Shown in pieces: positions 59,334 through 64,000 of a stretch of DNA of 64,000 bases; the first letter of the stretch is position 1, and the number at the start of each line of letters is the position of its first letter. Source of the DNA: Luteimicrobium sp049844995 (GTDB lineage Bacteria; Actinomycetota; Actinomycetes; Actinomycetales; Cellulomonadaceae); NCBI RefSeq assembly GCF_049844995.1, contig NZ_JBNCMC010000003.1, forward strand, positions 310,001 through 374,000, given 5' to 3'. The position numbers and the translations under genes are program-made. Below the pieces are notes generated by a model. That model was not told the origin of the DNA. It made no database searches and was given only the letters and a program-made list of their open reading frames with translations.

Positions 59334-59801
59334 TCAGGGGCAGTCCTCACTCAGCTTGACCGACGCAAGCTTCACGACGGTCGAGATCGGCACCTTTTTG
59401 CCGGGCGACGGCTTCTGCGTGCACACCTTCCAGTTCGCGTCGAGCAACTGCAGGCGTCCCCAGCCCATGGCGTCCTCCTGATCCATGAGGTACGAGTCGA
59501 GCGACTGGAGTTCGTCCTGCGCGTCCTGGAGCACCATCCCCATGACCTTCGGCATGGTGAAGGTCTCCTCTGCCTCGGCCGACTTCTTGGGGGCGGGCTT
59601 GGCTGCAGCCGGCTTCTTCGTCGTGGCGGCCTTCGTCGCCGGCGGGTCCGCCGGTGCCGGCGTCTCGACGATGACGACGGTCTTGGTAGGTGCTGGTTCT
59701 CCTCCCGAGCAGGCCGTCACGGCGATCGTGAGAACAATAGCTGTCGCCACCGCGGCCACCGATTTGAGCGAACTGTTGCCGACGGCTCGTGAATGGCGCA
59801 A
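59334..59801 (-). CDS. PASTA-like lipoprotein
   Basis: This 155-residue protein begins with a lipoprotein signal (hydrophobic AVATAIVLTIAV then TACSGG, lipidated Cys near residue 31). A ~45-residue Ala/Pro/Lys/Thr linker follows, then a single PASTA-like domain: FTMPKVMGMVLQDAQDELQS near 81, a WGRLQLLDANWKVCTQKPSP strand near 114, and VPISTVVKLASVKL before a final Cys-Pro. PASTA domains bind peptidoglycan fragments or beta-lactams. The start is taken as the TTG at 59801, with GGAGGA 9 bases upstream; no ATG or GTG fits the frame before the signal peptide. Confidence 0.75.
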   Translation of the reverse strand: MRHSRAVGNSSLKSVAAVATAIVLTIAVTACSGGEPAPTKTVVIVETPAPADPPATKAATTKKPAAAKPAPKKSAEAEETFTMPKVMGMVLQDAQDELQSLDSYLMDQEDAMGWGRLQLLDANWKVCTQKPSPGKKVPISTVVKLASVKLSEDCP

Positions 59802-59930
59802 TGTGATACATCCTCCAAGAACTCCGGACGGTGGCCGCTGAATGCTGCCGTATTCGTCCCCCGCCCGACCTCGAATCGGGCTGGGCCGCATCAACGGCGC
59901 TCGGGGGCACAGCCTTCGACTGTGAAGCGG

Positions 59931-60767
59931 TCAGTTGTCCAGATCGACCTGCTGGACCGGGATGGAGACCGCCGGCACGCACAGCGCCCACACCTTGAGC
60001 GTGCTGGTGTACTTGCCGTTGCCGAACACGATCCAGCCGTCGAGGCGGTCAGCCTTCGGCTTGCCGGTGTCCCAGTTCATCCGACCCGGGAAGGACGACG
60101 TCACGGCGAAGCTCTCGGCGGTCTCCGTGACTCCGGACTCACTACCCTGCACGCCGCCCGCGATGGCGATGTACTTCTGCGAGTCTGCTTCGTTGTCGGC
60201 GCACGCGACCGTGGCGGATCCGCCACCGCCGTTCTTGTAGTTCTCGACGCGGTAGACGGCACCCGTGAGGCCGCTGTCGCCCTTGTCGCCCGTGTCTCCC
60301 TTGGTGCCCGGGGTGCCCGGGGTGCCCGGGTCGCCCTTGTCGCCCCGGGCCCCGGCCGCCCCGGTCGCGCCCTTGGCCCCGGTCGCACCGGTCGCGCCCT
60401 TGGCTCCGGTCGCGCCGGTCTTGCCGGTCGCGCCGGTGAGCGCCTTCTTGGTGCTGGCGGAGAAGTCGGCGGTCGAGAGCGAGCCGTTCTCGATGTCGTA
60501 CCCGGTGAGGGAGGAGTTCAGGACGTCCGCGCCGGTGAGCGACGCGTTCGCGATGTCGACCCCATGAATGGAGCCGTTCCTGATGTCCGACCCGGTGAGC
60601 GACGAGTCCTTGACGTCGGCGCCGGTGATGGTGCCGTTCTGGATGTCCGCACCCGTCACGTACGAGTGGCTCTTCGCGGTGGCGGTCCCCCCGACACCGA
60701 AGGCGATGCCCCCGGCGATGACCGTGGCGGCGAGAACGCTGGCGGCAACCTTGCGAGGAAGCTGCAT
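59931..60767 (-). CDS. Secreted protein with pentapeptide-like and collagen-like repeats
   Basis: This 278-residue protein has an N-terminal signal sequence (VAASVLAATVIAGGIAFGVG, cleavage near ATAKS). Residues ~30-100 follow a strict 10-residue rhythm of two pentapeptides (TGADIQNGTI, TGADVKDSSL, TGSDIRNGSI and so on), which predicts a short right-handed beta helix. About 19 Gly-x-y triplets follow (GATGKTGATGAKGATG to GDKGDSGLTG), a collagen-like stalk. The ~95-residue C-terminal head has three cysteines and no known fold. The ribosome site AAGGAG is excellent. Structured leader element B lies upstream. It is probably a surface fibre or adhesin-like protein. Confidence 0.82.
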   Translation of the reverse strand: MQLPRKVAASVLAATVIAGGIAFGVGGTATAKSHSYVTGADIQNGTITGADVKDSSLTGSDIRNGSIHGVDIANASLTGADVLNSSLTGYDIENGSLSTADFSASTKKALTGATGKTGATGAKGATGATGAKGATGAAGARGDKGDPGTPGTPGTKGDTGDKGDSGLTGAVYRVENYKNGGGGSATVACADNEADSQKYIAIAGGVQGSESGVTETAESFAVTSSFPGRMNWDTGKPKADRLDGWIVFGNGKYTSTLKVWALCVPAVSIPVQQVDLDN

Positions 60768-60797
60768 GGTGACTCCTTGAGATAACGGATATTTCGG

Positions 60798-60966
60798 TGC
60801 GCGCGGGCCGCGCGCAGGCATCACGACATCGACTGGTGTGCTCGCCCGGGAAAGAGTCAGGAGAAGGGAATGCTGGCGCCGTTTGCCCCCCTGCAGGCGG
60901 GTCCGTTCCCGCCTCAATGGCACGTACGCCCTGGTTGGAGATCGGGCTGAGCGAGAAGTTAGCACC
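60798..60966 (-). promoter_or_regulatory. Structured leader element B (unidentified, possible riboswitch-like)
   Basis: This is the homologue of element A, upstream of the collagen-like gene. In the minus-strand reading it has GGTGCTAAC, GCCCG, AGGGCGTACGTGCC, TGAGGC, a GGCGGG/CCCGCC hairpin with loop aacgga, GCAGGGGGGCAAA, CGCCAGC, CTTCTCCTGAC, CCCGGGCGAG, then a GCGCGCGGCCCGCGCGC hairpin about 35 bases before the start codon. In element A the hairpin arms differ but can still pair (GGGA/TCCC within CAGG/CCTG), which suggests selection for structure. Confidence 0.6.
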
Positions 60967-61155
60967 GTCAACAGACATCCCGTCACGAGCTGCCAGATAA
61001 CCCCTGCTATCGCCGGCCCGCGCGCGCCCGATCTGCCCGGTGAGTCCGGTTTTTGTGAGGCCTTCATGGGGCCGCACCGCGAGCCCGGCGGGTGAATTCC
61101 AGGGGCGTGAGCGTGGTGCGATCCCCAGCGGTGCCGGGCGGCGTTCGCCGCGTGC

Positions 61156-61161
61156 TACGTT
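61156..61161 (+). promoter_or_regulatory. Candidate -10 box for the gene at 61242
   Basis: TACGTT lies 86 bases before the ATG, giving a leader of about 74 bases ending in GGAGGATCC. Confidence 0.35.
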
Positions 61162-61241
61162 CACGCCCGGCCTACTGGCGGGTCCTCCACGAACGCCCAG
61201 GACGGTCCGGCTCTCATCCCTGCTCGCCCCCCGGAGGATCC

Positions 61242-62564
61242 ATGCACCGCCTGACTATCCGCAGTCGCCGTGCAGCCGCGGTCGCCGCGTTCGCGGCCGT
61301 CGTCGCCGCTGGCGTCACCGCACCAGCCGCCGCGTCGTTCGCCGCACCGCACGTCGCGTCGTCGGTGACGCTCGCAGCCAGCACGACGGCCAAGCCCCAC
61401 ATCACGTCGAACCCGAAGTCCGTGGTCGTCGCGTCGGGCAAGAAGGCCACGTTCAAGGTCAAGGCCTCCGGCGCCGGCCTGACGTACCGCTGGTACGTCA
61501 ACACGCACGGCTCGTGGAAGACGATCTCGAAGGCGACCCACGCGTCGCACTCCGTGACCGCGAGGACGTCGCTGAACGGTCACCTGTACCGCGTCGTCGT
61601 GAAGAACAGCCACGGGAAGACGACGTCGCACGCGGCGAGGCTCACGGTCGCCGTCACGCCGCGCGTCACGAGCCAGCCGCGCTCGACGGCCGTCGTGACC
61701 GGCAAGAAGGCGTCGCTCGCCGTCCATGCGACCGGCAACGCGTTGCACTTCCAGTGGTACGCCGAGGCTCCCGGCAAGTCGTACGCCAAGGTGGCCCACG
61801 CGACGAGCGCCCGCTACACGTTCACGACGAGCGCTGCCAAGAACGGCTACCGGTACAAGGTGGCAGTGTCGAACAAGGCGGGCCGCGTCGTGTCGTCGTC
61901 GGCCAAGCTCACCGTGATCACGAAGCCGAAGATCACCAAGCAGCCTGTCGAGGGACAGCAGGTCCCGAGCGGAACGAGGGTCACGCTCGCCGTCAAGGCG
62001 TCGGGCATCGGGCTCACCTACCAGTGGCAGTACGCGGACGACTCCGCCGACGGCGACGGCAGCTACCGCTCCATCAAGGGCGCCACTCACCCGACCTACT
62101 CGTTCAAGGCGAGCACGACGACGCATGACGACTACCGCGTCGTGATCTCGAACAAGGCCGGGAAGGTCGCGAGCGACGACTCGCTCGTCCTAGTCGACTC
62201 GAGCGCCAGCGACCCGTACGGCGTCGACGGCTTCGCACTGCTGAACAGCTGGATCGTCGGGCTCGACACTGAGGCTCAGGGTGGCACGACGACTGTGACT
62301 GGCGACAACCCGTCGATTGTGAAGACGACGTTCTTCGCCTACCCGGGCACGCACGCCGCTACTGGTGACCTGAGCTTCACGCTCCTCGTGGGCGGCCAGG
62401 CATACAAGGGCACTCCAGTCGTCACGAAGTACGAAGGCGGCGACTACGACTTCGCTGCCACCGCGACGGTCCCCGTGTCGGCGGCGACGGCCAAGACCGG
62501 CGTCTGGAAGGTGACCGACTCGTCGGGCGCCAAGCCGGTGACGCAGTACTTCAAGCAGCGCTGA
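61242..62564 (+). CDS. Secreted protein with three Ig-like domains and an unnamed C-terminal module
   Basis: This 440-residue protein has a signal peptide at about residues 8-35 (arginines, AAAVAAFAAVVAAGVTAPAA). Three Ig-like domains follow at about 48-137, 138-225 and 226-325; each starts with a P-x-ITxxP-type strand and has a core Trp (LTYRWYVNTHGSW, LHFQWYAEAPGK, LTYQWQYADDSADG). The last ~115 residues (SASDPYGVDG to TGVWKVTDSSGAKPV) are the module shared with the proteins at 50703 and 56173. No anchor or catalytic motif is visible. The ATG has GGAGGA 5 bases upstream, and a perfect terminator follows the stop. Confidence 0.8.
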   Translation: MHRLTIRSRRAAAVAAFAAVVAAGVTAPAAASFAAPHVASSVTLAASTTAKPHITSNPKSVVVASGKKATFKVKASGAGLTYRWYVNTHGSWKTISKATHASHSVTARTSLNGHLYRVVVKNSHGKTTSHAARLTVAVTPRVTSQPRSTAVVTGKKASLAVHATGNALHFQWYAEAPGKSYAKVAHATSARYTFTTSAAKNGYRYKVAVSNKAGRVVSSSAKLTVITKPKITKQPVEGQQVPSGTRVTLAVKASGIGLTYQWQYADDSADGDGSYRSIKGATHPTYSFKASTTTHDDYRVVISNKAGKVASDDSLVLVDSSASDPYGVDGFALLNSWIVGLDTEAQGGTTTVTGDNPSIVKTTFFAYPGTHAATGDLSFTLLVGGQAYKGTPVVTKYEGGDYDFAATATVPVSAATAKTGVWKVTDSSGAKPVTQYFKQR

Positions 62565-62579
62565 CCCGTTCCACCGCGC

Positions 62580-62610
62580 GAGGCCGGCACCCGTCGAGGG
62601 TGCCGGCCTC
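62580..62610 (+). terminator. Rho-independent-type terminator hairpin
   Basis: A 13-base perfect stem, GAGGCCGGCACCC (62580-62592) with GGGTGCCGGCCTC (62598-62610), and a 5-base loop gtcga. It starts 15 bases after the stop of the gene at 61242. The same 13-base stem is reused at 63429-63459. Confidence 0.8.
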
Positions 62611-62715
62611 CTGCTGTTCCCGGCGGGTCGCGCGGCAGGATGAAATCGCGGGTGACGTCCTTCGTGAGAGATCGTTACGGGCGATATGCACCGTTCGGCG
62701 GTCCGCGCGGCACCG

Positions 62716-62721
62716 TACGAT
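62716..62721 (+). promoter_or_regulatory. Candidate -10 box for the gene at 62777
   Basis: TACGAT lies 56 bases before the ATG; the leader of about 49 bases ends with CAGGAG and 8 bases of spacing. The same hexamer precedes the exporter operon and the gene at 30519. Confidence 0.4.
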
Positions 62722-62776
62722 CAGGCGTCTCGTTCCCGTCCGCGCCTGGCGCCGGACCGCCCCAGGAGTCGTCACC

Positions 62777-63406
62777 ATGCGTTCCCTTCGCTCGCTCGTC
62801 GCCACGGTCCTCGTCGGCGGCCTCCTCGTCTCCGGATCCGCGGTCGTCGCGACCGCCGCACAGGCCGCGCCCGTGCACACGGTCGCCGTCGCCGCGAAGG
62901 TGACGCCGACCAAGGTCACGATCAAGAAGATCGCCTCGAAGACCGCGCCGTACAAGGGCAAGACGACGATCAAGCCGCGCGTGACGGCGTCGGGCAGGGT
63001 CTCGGTGAAGTCGAAGACTCTCACCGTCAAGCACGGCTCCGCGACGGTCGCGAAGAACAAGAAGTCCGTGAAGCTCAAGGCTGGGACGTACCGGGTGACG
63101 ACGAAGGTCACCTACAAGACGTACACGCTGAAGAAGTCGGGCTCGACGACCGTCAAGGTCTGGTCGGCGACGAAGTCCAAGTCGCTCGCCCAGAAGCTCG
63201 TCATCAAGGCGGGCAAGCGCCCCAGCCACACGGCGCCGATCAGCGCGTGGGACTGCCCCAGCTGGGCGCCCATCAAGGGCAACGCCGACAGCGGCATCTA
63301 CCACCTGCCGGGTGGGCGCTACTACAACGCGACCAAGCCGGAGATCTGCTTCACCACGACGGCCGCCGCGCGCGCGGCGGGTTACCGCGCCTCCAGGAAC
63401 GGCTGA
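62777..63406 (+). CDS. Secreted protein with C-terminal sunset-type domain
   Basis: This 209-residue protein has a signal peptide at about residues 3-32 (RSLRSLVATVLVGGLLVSGS, cleavage near AAQAAP). The middle (about 38-145) is a very Lys/Thr/Val-rich beta domain with a net positive charge. The last ~50 residues (WDCPSWAPIKGNADSGIYHL, PGGRYYNATKPEICFTTT, AAARAAGYRAS) match the small sunset/Ada-like domain found at the ends of secreted nucleases and other exported proteins; its two Cys may bind a metal or each other. The basic domain could bind anionic teichoic acid or DNA (inference). The start ATG has CAGGAG upstream. Confidence 0.82.
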   Translation: MRSLRSLVATVLVGGLLVSGSAVVATAAQAAPVHTVAVAAKVTPTKVTIKKIASKTAPYKGKTTIKPRVTASGRVSVKSKTLTVKHGSATVAKNKKSVKLKAGTYRVTTKVTYKTYTLKKSGSTTVKVWSATKSKSLAQKLVIKAGKRPSHTAPISAWDCPSWAPIKGNADSGIYHLPGGRYYNATKPEICFTTTAAARAAGYRASRNG

Positions 63407-63426
63407 CGACGCCCGACCCACGCACA

Positions 63427-63461
63427 GCGAGGCCGGCACCCGAGCAGGGTGCCGGCCTCGC
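63427..63461. terminator. Bidirectional terminator hairpin
   Basis: A 15-base perfect stem, GCGAGGCCGGCACCC (63427-63441) with GGGTGCCGGCCTCGC (63447-63461), and loop gagca. It lies between the converging genes ending at 63406 and 63485 and can serve both. It contains the same 13-base stem as the hairpin at 62580. Confidence 0.75.
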
Positions 63462-63484
63462 GTCGTCGTGCGGGGAGCCGCGAC

Positions 63485-64000
63485 TCAGGAGCCGGAGGTC
63501 TCCGTGGAGCCCGAGCCCGCGGCGTCGCCGGTCAGGCTCTTCTCGAAGTCCGGGTTCTTGGCGAGCCAGGCGTTGACGGCGCCCTCGGGGTCGTTCTTGT
63601 ACTGGTCGTTGTTGCGCATGAGGTTCTCGAGCTCGCCGATCTGGTCGTCGGTGAGCTTGAAGTTCTTCATCCACTTCGCGATGTCGGGGTGGTCCGCCGC
63701 GAAGCCCTTCTTCGCGTAGGCGTGGATCTGCTCAGCGCTCCCCATCAGGCCCTTCGGGTCCTCGAGGTCGCGGATCTTGAACTGGGTGTACGCCCAGTGC
63801 GGACGCCACAGGGTGACCGCGACGTTCTTGCCGCTGCTCTCGGCGCTCTTGAGGGAGGCGAGCATCGCCGACGTCGACGACGTCTGGAAGGTGAGGTCGT
63901 CGAGCCCGTAGCCCGGGATCATGTCGTTCTTCACGACGCCGGTCTCGCCCGCACCGGCCTCGATCCCGACGAGCTTGTTGTCGTAGTCCTTCGCGTACTT
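63485..64000 (-). CDS. Glycine betaine/choline-type ABC transporter substrate-binding protein (C-terminal part)
   Basis: The frame is open through the right edge, so only the last 171 residues are present. The OpuAC-type fold is recognisable: KDYDNKLVGIEAGAGE near the edge, then LTFQTSSTSAMLASLKSAES and VTLWRPHWAYTQFKIRDLED, whose Trp-Arg-Pro-His-Trp segment contributes to the aromatic cage that holds quaternary amines. The final residues are a Ser/Gly/Thr tail. The true start and lipoprotein signal lie outside the window. It probably serves osmoprotectant uptake. Confidence 0.85.
   Translation of the reverse strand, partial: KYAKDYDNKLVGIEAGAGETGVVKNDMIPGYGLDDLTFQTSSTSAMLASLKSAESSGKNVAVTLWRPHWAYTQFKIRDLEDPKGLMGSAEQIHAYAKKGFAADHPDIAKWMKNFKLTDDQIGELENLMRNNDQYKNDPEGAVNAWLAKNPDFEKSLTGDAAGSGSTETSGS

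Larger units (their letters stand above)
60768..61241. other. 474-base divergent gap between the collagen-like gene and the Ig-like gene
   Basis: The left part (60798-60966) is leader element B of the minus-strand gene. The middle (about 60970-61150) holds no frame with codon bias; a run of five T at about 61051-61055 and scattered GC-rich palindromes are all I see. The minus-strand promoter should lie here but is not obvious. The right part has the TACGTT box at 61156 and the leader of the plus-strand gene, ending in GGAGGA. Confidence 0.5.

Noticed and set aside
59096..60966. Identification of the paired leaders as ydaO-type c-di-AMP riboswitches
   Set aside because: That class is common before actinobacterial wall genes and TCGCTnAGnCCG looks similar, but the later diagnostic blocks (GGGGTGAATC, CCCGAAnCCGTCAGCTAAC) are missing.
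1..64000. Prophage, insertion sequence, integron, CRISPR or tRNA genes
   Set aside because: No transposase, integrase, phage structural gene, spaced repeat array or cloverleaf-like sequence was found by reading; short tRNA-like signals cannot be fully excluded without a covariance scan.

Overview
The window is very GC-rich, uses GTG/TTG starts freely, has many probable leaderless promoters, and carries galactofuranose, rhamnose and CDP-polyol surface-polymer genes. This points to an actinobacterium of the Micrococcales, most likely Cellulomonadaceae or Promicromonosporaceae (inference from gene content; no rRNA is present to confirm it). No tRNA, rRNA, CRISPR array, transposase or integrase was seen.

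Positions 1-4.5 kb hold the end of an upstream gene, a polysaccharide pyruvyl transferase, an FkbM methyltransferase, a phosphomannomutase and a Trm112-like protein. A 0.6 kb gene-free stretch follows that is rich in small repeats, then a secreted amidase (5.1-7.1 kb). Positions 7.2-16.4 kb carry the sugar module: a GlfT1-like and a second GT2 transferase, UDP-galactopyranose mutase (glf), the four dTDP-rhamnose genes (rfbB, rfbC, rfbD, rfbA) and a GlfT2-like galactofuranosyltransferase. This suggests a rhamnose-primed galactofuranan.

Positions 16.5-43.8 kb carry a wall-teichoic-acid-like module. Five genes have a CDP-glycerol/ribitol phosphotransferase (PF04464-type) domain, three of them in large fusions. 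There is also a Stealth phosphotransferase, an IspD/TarI-like cytidylyltransferase with an SDR reductase (probable CDP-ribitol route), a TarM-like glycosyltransferase and a Wzm/Wzt (TagGH) exporter. Decorating enzymes include a pyruvyl transferase fused to a GT8-like domain, a TylF-type methyltransferase, an acyltransferase-3 and a hexapeptide acetyltransferase. A leftward, tightly coupled six-gene operon (27.4 to 18.8 kb) is divergent from the exporter operon. One polymerase gene (41.2-43.8 kb) has clearly lower GC and is a diverged paralogue of its left neighbour, so it looks recently imported.

Positions 43.9-64 kb mainly encode exported proteins: a PLD-like protein, two large proteins with six Ig-like repeats that share a 1.3 kb near-identical DNA block, an OafA-like acyltransferase, a metzincin-like peptidase, a PASTA-type lipoprotein, a pentapeptide/collagen-like protein, three proteins sharing an unnamed C-terminal module, and a sunset-domain protein. 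Metabolic genes (TauE/SafE permease, glutamate dehydrogenase) are interspersed, and the window ends inside a glycine-betaine-type binding protein. Two of the surface genes are preceded by homologous structured leaders of about 165 nt that match no riboswitch class I know; these are the strongest candidates for something undescribed.
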